NCBI GenBank assembly: GCA_002352445.1
Contig: DEIL01000301.1
Span: forward strand, 1-50,511
Source: Desulfobulbaceae bacterium UBA2775
Lineage (GTDB): Bacteria > Desulfobacterota > Desulfobulbia > Desulfobulbales > Desulfocapsaceae
Direction: 5' to 3'
Length of the DNA: 50,511 nt
The stretch's first letter is position 1, and the number at the start of each line of letters is the position of its first letter. The notes beneath the pieces were generated by a model. The model worked only from the letters and a program-made list of their open reading frames with translations. It made no database searches and was not told where the DNA came from. Shown in pieces: positions 17,483 through 24,967 of this stretch. The position numbers were made by a program, and so were the translations under genes.

Positions 17483-17498
17483 GGATATGTGGTAAAAA

Positions 17499-17951
17499 AT
17501 GACTTTAAATGAAATAAGTGTCTCTATCAGAAAGGTGAGACATGATGATGTTGAAGCTATCGAGAGAATTTACGAAGTTATCACGAAAAAAGCCCTGAAA
17601 ATTGATTTTAGGGAGTTGAGGAATGATCAATTTGAACAGCGGGGCTCGGAGTCGACTTGCTTTGTGGCCGAATTCGAAGGCAATGTTGTGGGCTTTATGA
17701 TCAGCCACGTTATGACCTTTAGCTTCGGTTTGGAAAAAAGTGCATGGATTGCCACCATGGGAGTGGAACCCAAGTACATGGGACAACAAATTGGAGCACG
17801 GTTGGCAGGTGAGATTATTGAGTATTACAAAGGCCGGGGTATTACCAACATCTACACCTCTGTTCAATGGGATGCCACAGATGTCGTCTCTTTTTTCAAG
17901 ACGCTGGGATTTCATCGAAGCGACTTCATAAACTTGAAAAAATCTCTGTAA
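17499..17951 (+). CDS. GNAT-family N-acetyltransferase
   Basis: A 150-residue GNAT domain of ordinary length. It contains IRKVRHDDVEAIERIYEVI (beta1-alpha1), CFVAEFEGNVVGFMISHV (beta3-4), the acetyl-CoA loop WIATMGVEPKYMGQQIGARLAGEII (Q-x-x-G-x-A type; seen as GQQIGA), and a C-terminal VVSFFKTLGFHRSDFINLKK that matches the usual FYxxxGF end. Substrate unknown; small molecules and protein lysines are both possible. It follows the DUF2080-like gene and converges with the bam lower-pathway operon. Confidence 0.85.
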   Translation: MTLNEISVSIRKVRHDDVEAIERIYEVITKKALKIDFRELRNDQFEQRGSESTCFVAEFEGNVVGFMISHVMTFSFGLEKSAWIATMGVEPKYMGQQIGARLAGEIIEYYKGRGITNIYTSVQWDATDVVSFFKTLGFHRSDFINLKKSL

Positions 17952-18104
17952 TCCTAAGCCCCTATCCCTCCTCCCTTCTTTTTTGTATAATAATGGGCAC
18001 CAGTGAGGTGGCCTCCTAAAAAAGAAGGTCACCGTATAGGTTGAACAATATTCCCTTACTACCAAAAGGTGTTGATCCCGGTCAAAAAATTCCCAGGCTG
18101 TCCA

Positions 18105-18536
18105 CTATGCTTTTTTGAAGATAAAGTTCAGTTGTCCATTTGACAGTTCATTGACGACGGTAGTCATAGGCATGCCGATCTTCACATCGGCCAGATCCAG
18201 ATCGCCAGTAAGACGTCCGAAAACCTGATACTCGCCGTAATCGAGCAGGGCAATGCTATATGGAACATCGGCCTCAAATCCCACCGGGGCGTATTGGAGC
18301 TGACTGTAAGATACTAGTTTGCCGGTTCCGCTCACCTCACACCACTCCATGTCGCTTGACAGGCATCCTGCACAGTCGGCCCTTGGTGGAAAAAATTTTG
18401 CGCCACAGGTTTTGCAGTGAGTATACATGACCTTGTCGTTTTCCAGATGGTCAATAAAATTGTTTACCCGGGTCGTCCTGGTAAAGCTCACCGTTCCGAA
18501 TTTTTCGAATCGGACATCTTCTTTTTTTTCACTCAT
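18105..18536 (-). CDS. DUF35 OB-fold/zinc-ribbon partner of thiolase
   Basis: About 143 residues. A rubredoxin-like zinc ribbon (HCKTCGAKFFPP...CAGCLSSDMEW) is followed by an OB fold (VSGTGKLVSYSQLQ, PYSIALLDYGEYQVFGRL). Proteins of this kind form complexes with thiolases or HMG-CoA synthases and channel acyl-CoA; BbsA with BbsB in anaerobic toluene degradation is a known pair. The start at 18536 (MSEKKEDV) was chosen over 18563 because GGAGGA sits just before it and it clears the thiolase stop by 13 bases. It probably forms the 3-oxopimelyl-CoA thiolase complex with the gene upstream; this is inference. Confidence 0.8.
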   Translation of the reverse strand: MSEKKEDVRFEKFGTVSFTRTTRVNNFIDHLENDKVMYTHCKTCGAKFFPPRADCAGCLSSDMEWCEVSGTGKLVSYSQLQYAPVGFEADVPYSIALLDYGEYQVFGRLTGDLDLADVKIGMPMTTVVNELSNGQLNFIFKKA

Positions 18537-18549
18537 TTCGTCCTCCAGG

Positions 18550-19719
18550 TTATTCGTTGCCAAGAATGGTCACATTACCGTAGATACCAACCCCGCCGAT
18601 GTTATGTACCAAACCGATCTGTGGATCTTTGACCTGAATGTCTCCAGCTTCTCCCCTCAGCTGCAGGACAATCGAACGAACCTGGCTTCCGCCGGTAGCG
18701 CCGATAGGGTGCCCCTTGGAGAGCAGACCTCCGTCTACGTTGACCGGAATGCTTCCCTCTTTGTATGTCTCCTTCCCCCGAATCAGTTCCTTGGCCCCGC
18801 CGGGCTCGGCAAAGCCCAAGGCCTCGTAGGCCAGTATTTCGGCGATGGTGAAGCAGTCGTGTACTTCGGCCACATCGATATCCTTGGGGCCCACGCCAGC
18901 CATGGCGTAAGCCTGCTGGGCCGCCTGCTCCGCCGCTTTCAATCCATGCAGTCGGTCCCGTCCGGCCAGGTTGACGCTGGCGCTGGCCGCACCCACACCC
19001 AAAATCCAGACCGGTTTCTTACAGAGTGACTTGGCTCTTTCTTCGCTGACCACGATCAGACACGACGTGCCGTCGGCGTTGGCACAGCAATCTCCTACAC
19101 GTAGGGGACTGGATACCGGGTCAGACATCCTGTTTTTTGGGTCGGCAAACATATCCTGGGTAATGGCCTTGCGGAATACCGCCCGGTCATTGATCTGCCC
19201 GTATGTAGACGCCTTGACGCGAATAGCCGCCAGGTCCTCCAGGGTGGTGCCGTACTTGTCCATGTGAGCCTGGGCATGCATGGCGTAATAGGCAGGCATC
19301 ATGGTGCCGAAAGGACTCTCCCATTGAATGTCGGCACCGCGGCCCATGCGCTCCTGGCTCTCCGCCGATGAAATTTCCGACATCTTTTGCAATCCGATGA
19401 CCGCTACGGCGTCGTGGACGCCGGAAGCCACCATGGCGTAGGCCATTTTAAGGCCCATACTGGACGACGAGCAGAGCGATTCTACATAAAAAGTCGGTTG
19501 CGGGTTGAGCCCCAGGTATTCGGCGACGACGGCTGCCGGTGACCGTTGTTTGTCATATTCCGGTGCAGAACACAAAATCGACGCATCAATATCTTTGGCA
19601 GTGATCCCCGCATCGGTGATCGCTTCTTTGAATCCTTCGAACGCCAGCTCACGGATTGATCCTGGATAATTACGGACAAATTTGCTCTGTCCAACTCCTA
19701 TAATGGCTACTTTTCCCAT
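18550..19719 (-). CDS. Thiolase (SCP-x/acetyl-CoA C-acyltransferase type)
   Basis: A 389-residue thiolase. The nucleophilic cysteine is in YVESLCSSSSMGL near residue 90. The first catalytic His lies in VAEVHDCFTIAEIL and the second in GGLLSKGHPIGATG. The C-terminal cysteine loop of classical thiolases is replaced by IGGVGIYG, as in the DUF35-dependent group. The gene order bamA, SDR, thiolase, DUF35 suggests that it cleaves 3-oxopimelyl-CoA to glutaryl-CoA and acetyl-CoA after ring opening. This is inferred from position, not from active-site residues. Other 3-oxoacyl-CoAs are possible. Confidence 0.85.
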   Translation of the reverse strand: MGKVAIIGVGQSKFVRNYPGSIRELAFEGFKEAITDAGITAKDIDASILCSAPEYDKQRSPAAVVAEYLGLNPQPTFYVESLCSSSSMGLKMAYAMVASGVHDAVAVIGLQKMSEISSAESQERMGRGADIQWESPFGTMMPAYYAMHAQAHMDKYGTTLEDLAAIRVKASTYGQINDRAVFRKAITQDMFADPKNRMSDPVSSPLRVGDCCANADGTSCLIVVSEERAKSLCKKPVWILGVGAASASVNLAGRDRLHGLKAAEQAAQQAYAMAGVGPKDIDVAEVHDCFTIAEILAYEALGFAEPGGAKELIRGKETYKEGSIPVNVDGGLLSKGHPIGATGGSQVRSIVLQLRGEAGDIQVKDPQIGLVHNIGGVGIYGNVTILGNE

Positions 19720-19914
19720 AGGTTTTTCCTTTTTAAATTGAGTACCTCACAGACAGGGGGGGGATTGAATACCCTTTACGGGGTGTTGGTACCTTACTCC
19801 AGAATTTCTGTAATAAAAAACAGGAAATTGAAGAGTGTATTTTGAAATTATGTGTCTATCTATAGCACCATGGTACTTATCCAGTCATACTAAAAAAATT
19901 TCCGGCTTGTCGGG

Positions 19915-20664
19915 TTAGATGTATTGCCCCCCGTCAACCTTGATGCATTCTCCGGTAACATGTTTGGCTTTGTCTGATGCCAGAAAGACGACCATATTGG
20001 CCAGATCCTCAGGTTGTCCGACCCTTTTGAGTACGATTTCAGCCATGGCTAGATCGATAATTTTGTCACGGGCATCGGAGTCTTTCAACATGGAGGTTTC
20101 GATGAGACCGGGGGCCACAGCGTTGACCGTCACTCCGAAGGCACCTAATTCCTTGGCGACAGCCTTGGTGTAACCGATGATGCCCGCCTTGGAGGCGCTG
20201 TAGTTGGACTGGCCGAACTTGCCTCGCAGGCCGTTGATGGAGGTCACATTGATAATGCGTCCGGATTTCTGTTCTTTCAGCAGGGGCGCGGTGTGACGGG
20301 TAAAATTGAAATAACCCTTCAGATTGACTTCCAGGACCCTGTCCCACTGCTCCTCGGTCATTTTCCAGCAGACGCCATCCCAGTTCATTCCGGCGTTGTT
20401 GACCAGGATATCAATTGTGCCGAATTTTTCCAGGGCGGCTTTGACCACCGCTTCGGCTTCAGTGAAAGAGGCGATATCGCATTTGACGCATATTGCCTTG
20501 CGCCCCATTCCTTCTATTTGTTTTACGACGGTTTCGGCTTCTTCCTTGTGGCTGCGGTAGGTCAGGCATACATTGGCGCCTTCCTCAGCCAGCATTAAGG
20601 ATACGGCCGTGCCTATACCTTGGGATCCACCCGTTACGATACCATTTTTACCTTCTAGCAACAT
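19915..20664 (-). CDS. Short-chain dehydrogenase/reductase, candidate 3-hydroxypimelyl-CoA dehydrogenase
   Basis: A 249-residue classical SDR. It shows the cofactor loop TGGSQGIG (residues 11-18), CDIASF, NNAGMNWDG, the catalytic Ser in VTSINGLRG, YSASK (Tyr-xxx-Lys), and APGLIETSML. The closest functional group is FabG/PhaB-like 3-oxoacyl reductases. Lying between bamA and a thiolase in one operon, it is well placed to oxidise 3-hydroxypimelyl-CoA, the BamA product, to 3-oxopimelyl-CoA with NAD(P)+. It might equally be a 3-oxoacyl reductase. Ribosome site AGAGGGGAA precedes the ATG. Confidence 0.8.
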   Translation of the reverse strand: MLLEGKNGIVTGGSQGIGTAVSLMLAEEGANVCLTYRSHKEEAETVVKQIEGMGRKAICVKCDIASFTEAEAVVKAALEKFGTIDILVNNAGMNWDGVCWKMTEEQWDRVLEVNLKGYFNFTRHTAPLLKEQKSGRIINVTSINGLRGKFGQSNYSASKAGIIGYTKAVAKELGAFGVTVNAVAPGLIETSMLKDSDARDKIIDLAMAEIVLKRVGQPEDLANMVVFLASDKAKHVTGECIKVDGGQYI

Positions 20665-20708
20665 ACATTCCCCTCTTTTTTTTGTTGTTAGTCGAACGAT
20701 CGATGAAC

Positions 20709-21842
20709 TTATTCTTTCGGGGTTCCCAGGACGGCCGCCATCAGCGCTGTTTCCATGGGTTCTCCGGCAGCGAGGCGCTTGCGATATTCGATAAAATCGA
20801 TGGTGTCCTGGCCGGTAATCTTCTTGGTATTGAAGGCATTGAAGCCCAGAAAAGCTTCACCAGACATGTTGGCGGCCAGCCAGTGGCGGTTGATCACCTT
20901 GGTTTGATCCCAGAAAAATTTCTTCTTCAAACGGATCCCTTCAATGCTCTTGATCAGGCATCCGGGAAACAGATTGGTATAGGTCCAGATAACTCTGTCG
21001 ATCTCCTTGTCGAGCAGTTCGAAATCGATCGTGGCTTCTTTCAAATAGGCGCGTGCCTCTTTGGCGGCTTCACCAGTTTTATACTCGCCGTACACCAGCT
21101 CGCCGTCGGCGACATAGGAATCGATATGCACAGTGGGGTTGCGCACCCACTTGCCGTTGTCCTTGATGACCGGCAAACATTTGGAGATCACGCCAAGGCG
21201 ATACATTTTGTAGGCGCTCCACATCTCGCAGGAGACACAGTTCCACATGGCCAGCTCCATGGGCAGCATCCACGGCAGGAAATCAGTGCTGCCGCCATCC
21301 GGTGCGCTGCCATGTTTGGCGCCGGCCTGGCCAAATATTGCCAGGTCACTGGAAATGGTAATATCCGTGGCCATGCCGATTTCCTGACCACCGGCCACAC
21401 GCATGCCGTTGACCCGGCAGATGGTCGGCTTTTTACAGGACAGAATGGTGTCGACCATGGTGTTGAACAGATCCATGTAGAGGCCGTATTCATTAGGCCG
21501 TTTTGAGTAGTATTCAGCATACTCTTTGGTGTTGCCGCCGGTGCAGAAGGCTTTGTCGCCCATACCGGTGAACACGCAGGCCACCACCGAGGAATCGGCC
21601 GAGGCACGGTGAAAACCGGCAATAACCGCCTTGACCATCTCGGTGGAATAGGAATTGTACTGCTTGGGGTTGTTCAGGGTGATCCAAGCTGAGTAGAGTC
21701 CGTCAACCGTGTTGCCCTGAGGGTCGCGTATCGGTTTTATCTCAAAAATTACGCCAGGGGCCTGGCTGGAAAATATATCGTCGCTCCATAGGTGATGATC
21801 TTTGTGCCCGGATTCTCGAGGAAGCCAACTTAAATCACTCAT
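20709..21842 (-). CDS. bamA: 6-oxocyclohex-1-ene-1-carbonyl-CoA hydrolase (ring-opening hydrolase)
   Basis: A 377-residue crotonase-fold protein matching BamA/Oah in length and sequence style. It starts LSWLPRESGHKDHHLWSDD, then has ITLNNPKQYNSYSTEMVKA, CVFTGMGDKAFCTGGNTKEY, CRVNGMRVAGGQEIGMATDI and KHGSAPDGGSTDFLPWMLP. The enzyme hydrates the ring ketone and hydrolyses the C-C bond to give 3-hydroxypimelyl-CoA. It is the accepted marker of anaerobic aromatic degradation and is used by facultative and strict anaerobes. It lies 56 bases after bamQ, behind GGAGAAAAAACA. Confidence is high because the whole surrounding pathway is present. Confidence 0.95.
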   Translation of the reverse strand: MSDLSWLPRESGHKDHHLWSDDIFSSQAPGVIFEIKPIRDPQGNTVDGLYSAWITLNNPKQYNSYSTEMVKAVIAGFHRASADSSVVACVFTGMGDKAFCTGGNTKEYAEYYSKRPNEYGLYMDLFNTMVDTILSCKKPTICRVNGMRVAGGQEIGMATDITISSDLAIFGQAGAKHGSAPDGGSTDFLPWMLPMELAMWNCVSCEMWSAYKMYRLGVISKCLPVIKDNGKWVRNPTVHIDSYVADGELVYGEYKTGEAAKEARAYLKEATIDFELLDKEIDRVIWTYTNLFPGCLIKSIEGIRLKKKFFWDQTKVINRHWLAANMSGEAFLGFNAFNTKKITGQDTIDFIEYRKRLAAGEPMETALMAAVLGTPKE

Positions 21843-21898
21843 TGTTTTTTCTCCATTTTGCTCCGCCGGGATACTCGGCGGAAGGTATAGTTTTCAGG

Positions 21899-22972
21899 TT
21901 AAGGAACCATGATGGGACGCTGGATGACCTTACGCTGGTGGGCCAACTCAAATACCTCGTTGATGGAATCCAGCGGAAAAGTTTTGACAAACGGCTTGAG
22001 ATCCATCTTGCCGGCCAGGATCAGATCGACGACCGGTCTATAATATTCAGGTATACATCCCCAGTTGCCCCGTGCCGTGGCATTGAAAGCCATCAGGTTG
22101 GACAAACGGATGTCCACCGTGTCGAGGGTGAAGCCGACGATGGACAAGTGGGCACCGAAGGTTAAAAGCCCGAAGGCGGTCTTCTGCCCGGCGGCGCTGC
22201 CGGAGGTTTCGAAAATCTTGAGGTGGGTAGTCGACCGACCCGTTTCCTTGGCCACGCCATAGACCTTTTTGCGAAGGTCCTTGAAGGGGATTTCCTTTAC
22301 ATTGAAGGTCGCATCCACATAGGGAGAAAGGTTTTCGAGCTTCAGCGAATCCACGTCAATGGCTATCACCGCGGCACCGAAGCTTTTGGCAAGCAGGGCA
22401 CCAAAACCGCCCACGCCGCCTACACCGATAAACACCGCCAGGTCCTTCTCGGTGAGACCCGCTTCGATAATTGCCTGATAGGGGGTGGTGATGGCATCGG
22501 CAACTACGGAAAGTTCTTCTAGGGAGACGTCTGCTGTGCCAATTGGCTTCATATTTTCATCGACGGGAATCTTGCACAACTGTTTGGCCGGCACCACAAT
22601 ATGGCTGGCGAATCCTCCCTGGATGTCATTGCCCGGCATTTTCTGGGCCCGACAGATATTGCCGCGGCCTTCCTTGCAGGGCTCACATTCGCCACAGGGC
22701 ATTACCGCCGGAACCACGGCTGCGCATCCGTTCCATGCCTCGGCCCCAGGGCCGGTCGCCTGGACGATACCGCTGATTTCATGTCCCAGAGTCAGCGGTA
22801 AGTCCGATTTGATGGGAACACCGTCATAGAAGAAACCTAAATCCGTGTGGCACACACCGCAACCGCTAATTTTCAGCAGAACATCCCCGGCTTTTGGCTC
22901 AGGGAGGGGTGCTTCCACACGTTCCAACGGTTGATTGGGGTTGACCATCTGCCAGGATACCATTGTTGTCAT
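21899..22972 (-). CDS. bamQ: 6-hydroxycyclohex-1-ene-1-carbonyl-CoA dehydrogenase
   Basis: A 357-residue zinc alcohol dehydrogenase (MDR). Catalytic zinc ligands are in ISGCGVCHTDLG and the following GHEISG. The structural zinc set is CGECEPCKEGRGNIC, and the NAD loop is GVGGVGGFGALLAKSFGA. The order bamR-bamQ-bamA is that expected of the benzoyl-CoA lower pathway. Had/BamQ oxidises 6-hydroxycyclohex-1-ene-1-carbonyl-CoA with NAD+ to the 6-oxo compound that BamA cleaves. The ATG at 22972 has GGAG 8 bases upstream; an internal ATG at 22963 is less well placed. Confidence 0.92.
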   Translation of the reverse strand: MTTMVSWQMVNPNQPLERVEAPLPEPKAGDVLLKISGCGVCHTDLGFFYDGVPIKSDLPLTLGHEISGIVQATGPGAEAWNGCAAVVPAVMPCGECEPCKEGRGNICRAQKMPGNDIQGGFASHIVVPAKQLCKIPVDENMKPIGTADVSLEELSVVADAITTPYQAIIEAGLTEKDLAVFIGVGGVGGFGALLAKSFGAAVIAIDVDSLKLENLSPYVDATFNVKEIPFKDLRKKVYGVAKETGRSTTHLKIFETSGSAAGQKTAFGLLTFGAHLSIVGFTLDTVDIRLSNLMAFNATARGNWGCIPEYYRPVVDLILAGKMDLKPFVKTFPLDSINEVFELAHQRKVIQRPIMVP

Positions 22973-23130
22973 AACGATTACTCCTTATTTTTTTTGCGTT
23001 ATTGGGGTTCCAAGTCATGAATGAATTTTTTTTATCCGTAATAAATGAGAGATTTACCAACTTTGATACAGGCGATCGCGATCATGTCAAGATCCTGGGC
23101 GGAAATTCAGCCCCATGTGAGTGTAAACGC

Positions 23131-23898
23131 TCACCTGTTTTTCCACTCGGGACGGCGTTTTTCTTCAAAACTTTTAATGCCTTCAAGGGTGTCTTCGGTT
23201 TTCATTAACTGGTTGAGAAACATATTATTGACACTGTCCATAGCGTCATCAAATGGTATCGCCACGTGTTGGTTGACCGCCTTTTTGTTGAGCCGGAGGA
23301 TCAGCGGACTGGCGTGCTGAATTTCTTTGGTCAATTCGGCCCACCCTTTTTCAAATGCGTCATCGTCGAAGACATCGCAGACAACTCCCATCTGCTGCAT
23401 GGCCTCTGCGCTGTAGCGCCTTCCGGTCGTACAAATTTCGATAGCCCGCGAAGGTCCTACCAGGTGGGGCAAACGGACCGCTGCATAGGGCGGCAGAAAA
23501 CCCAGCTTAATCTCCGGCTGGCCGAATACGGCCGATCTGGCGGCCACAACCATATCGCAGGCAATGGCGACCTCCATTCCACCTCCAAGACAGGCGCCGC
23601 CCACGGCGGCGATGGAGGGAACGGCGAGGGCATGAATCTGCCTGAGCAGCGCGTCGAAGATCCGAATCATGTCCGGTGCAAGATCAGGCTTGTGATCAAG
23701 GACTTCCACACCGGCACACCAACTGCTCCCCTGGGCGGCAATGACCACGCATTTTAAATCGGCATCCTTGTTCAGGTCAGCCAATACAGAGGTCAACTCC
23801 TGCATCATATCCATGTTCAACACATTGTGTTTCGGACGGTTGAGTGTAATTCGGGCTATGCCGTTTTCTTTTATCAATTGATGATACGTAAGCTCCAT
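23131..23898 (-). CDS. bamR: Cyclohexa-1,5-diene-1-carbonyl-CoA hydratase
   Basis: A 255-residue crotonase-family protein of Dch size. The oxyanion-hole regions are GSSWCAGVEVLDHKPD and VGGACLGGGMEVAIACDMVV, followed by FGQPEIKLGFLPPYAAVRLP. Dch adds water to the conjugated diene made by benzoyl-CoA reductase, giving 6-hydroxycyclohex-1-ene-1-carbonyl-CoA. Assignment rests on sequence style plus position immediately upstream of bamQ and bamA. A generic enoyl-CoA hydratase is the alternative. The 175-base gap upstream holds a decayed GNAT frame and an operator-like inverted repeat, so it may also have its own promoter. Confidence 0.9.
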   Translation of the reverse strand: MELTYHQLIKENGIARITLNRPKHNVLNMDMMQELTSVLADLNKDADLKCVVIAAQGSSWCAGVEVLDHKPDLAPDMIRIFDALLRQIHALAVPSIAAVGGACLGGGMEVAIACDMVVAARSAVFGQPEIKLGFLPPYAAVRLPHLVGPSRAIEICTTGRRYSAEAMQQMGVVCDVFDDDAFEKGWAELTKEIQHASPLILRLNKKAVNQHVAIPFDDAMDSVNNMFLNQLMKTEDTLEGIKSFEEKRRPEWKNR

Positions 23899-23954
23899 AA
23901 TGTCATTCCTCTTTGATGCTGGATTTTTGAAAAGGATCGTCGCCTATTGCACTA

Positions 23955-23973
23955 TAATATACTTCATATATTA
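23955..23973. promoter_or_regulatory. Operator-like inverted repeat before bamR
   Basis: TAATATA (23955-23961) and TATATTA (23967-23973) enclose 5 bases, 57 bases upstream of bamR. It is AT-rich and resembles the GTAATATAT half of the etfB palindrome. It could mark a secondary promoter inside the bam operon. Confidence 0.35.
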
Positions 23974-24077
23974 CATCCGAGATTAATGGTTCTGGAGGGA
24001 CTGAATGCATGTATTAATTTTTTCCCAATCCCCTTGTGCTGATAGGAAGGATCAACACCGATGGTATCTTCGGTCAT
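23964..24077 (-). pseudogene. GNAT acetyltransferase remnant overlapping the bamF stop
   Basis: This short frame of 37 residues starts at an ATG that overlaps the bamF TGA (ATGA). It reads TEDTIGVDPSYQHKGIGKKL, which is the acetyl-CoA-binding motif A of GNAT enzymes (Q-x-x-G-x-G), then loses similarity and stops. A full GNAT is about 150 residues, so only the centre remains. The overlap shows it was, or was derived from, a gene translationally coupled to bamF. A functional microprotein is unlikely. Confidence 0.6.
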
Positions 24078-24946
24078 GGGAGTGCCCTTTTAGTAGGAGT
24101 ATTTTTCTTGTTTCCTTTGCTGCCCGTTCGTAAAATCGTTCGTTTTTCCACGGGTAGTGGCGGCGGCACCGGATCGCCGACAATCTCGGTGACTGCTCCA
24201 AAGCGGGAAGGACAGGCGTGCAGGCAGGTGCCGCACTTGATGCACTTGTCCTGATCGATGACATGGATCTGGCTCTTGCCGCCTTCGATGGCCTCCACCG
24301 GGCATCTCTTTGAGCAGATCATGCATGCCTGGCATTTTGCTGGATCGATATAGTACGAAACCACCTCGCCAAAAAGCTGCTCGATCTCCTCAAGGCTGAA
24401 ATGGTTGTCGTAGTCGGCTGCATCCTCCAGACGGGCGGTCAGCTTTGTGTGTTTTACAATTTTTATATAGGGGACCAGCCGGGTGACCTCGGCCAGGGCC
24501 ACCCTAAGCTGTGCCGGCGAAATTTCGCCAGCGCGCCCTATGGGACCAAGTTCTTTAATCGTTTTACAAAAATCGTCTACTGTTGCGGCAAACAGGTTGC
24601 CTTCTCCGCCGGACATGAAGCCAATCTGCAGCCGCTGCGGATTCAAGCCGATATGTTCCAAGATTTTTTTGCAAAGCGAGGTCAGGTTCGCGGCATGGTA
24701 ATTGCCGTGGGTGGTGTAGTTACATTCACCCAGCCGGCATCCGCCGATGAAGACACCATCCGCTCCTTTTGCAAAGGCCCGCAGGATGTGTGCCATATCT
24801 ACCCGGCCCGAGCACATCATGCGAACCAGCCTCATATTCGTCGAGTATTGTAGTCTGGAAACTCCAGCCAGGTCAGCCGCCCCGTATACTCACCAGTGAC
24901 AGACAAAGCCGATGATTCTGGGGGTGAACAATTGTCCTTTACTCAT
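24074..24946 (-). CDS. bamF: BamF: MvhD/FlpD-like electron-transfer selenoprotein with C-terminal ferredoxin domain
   Basis: Read from the ATG at 24946 (GAGGAGATAGC upstream), the frame is MSKGQLFTPRIIGFVCHW-U-VYGAADLAG and then runs open to 24074, 290 residues in all. The in-frame TGA at 24890-24892 is residue 19 and falls in a C16-x2-U19 pair where MvhD proteins have CxxC for a [2Fe-2S] cluster. RMMCSGRVD and GCRLGECNY follow, and then two [4Fe-4S] motifs, CQACMICSKRCPVEAIEGG and CIKCGTCLHACPS. MvhD-like BamF passes electrons within the Bam complex, and BamF was predicted to contain selenocysteine in Geobacter. A normal gene caller would start at 24835 and lose the redox site. Confidence 0.9.
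24855..24892 (-). promoter_or_regulatory. Selenocysteine TGA and SECIS-like hairpin in bamF
   Basis: After the TGA (24892-24890, minus strand), 27 nt later, comes a GTT loop closed by the 5-bp stem CTGGA/TCCAG (24867-24855). Loop sequence and spacing match the hairpin of the thioredoxin-like gene at the left edge. Confidence 0.7.
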
Positions 24947-24967
24947 GTTTTGCTATCTCCTCGCTTG

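Noticed and set aside
20493..21506. Long plus-strand open frame of 337 codons
   Set aside because: Antisense shadow of the SDR and bamA genes, both of which have full family motifs.
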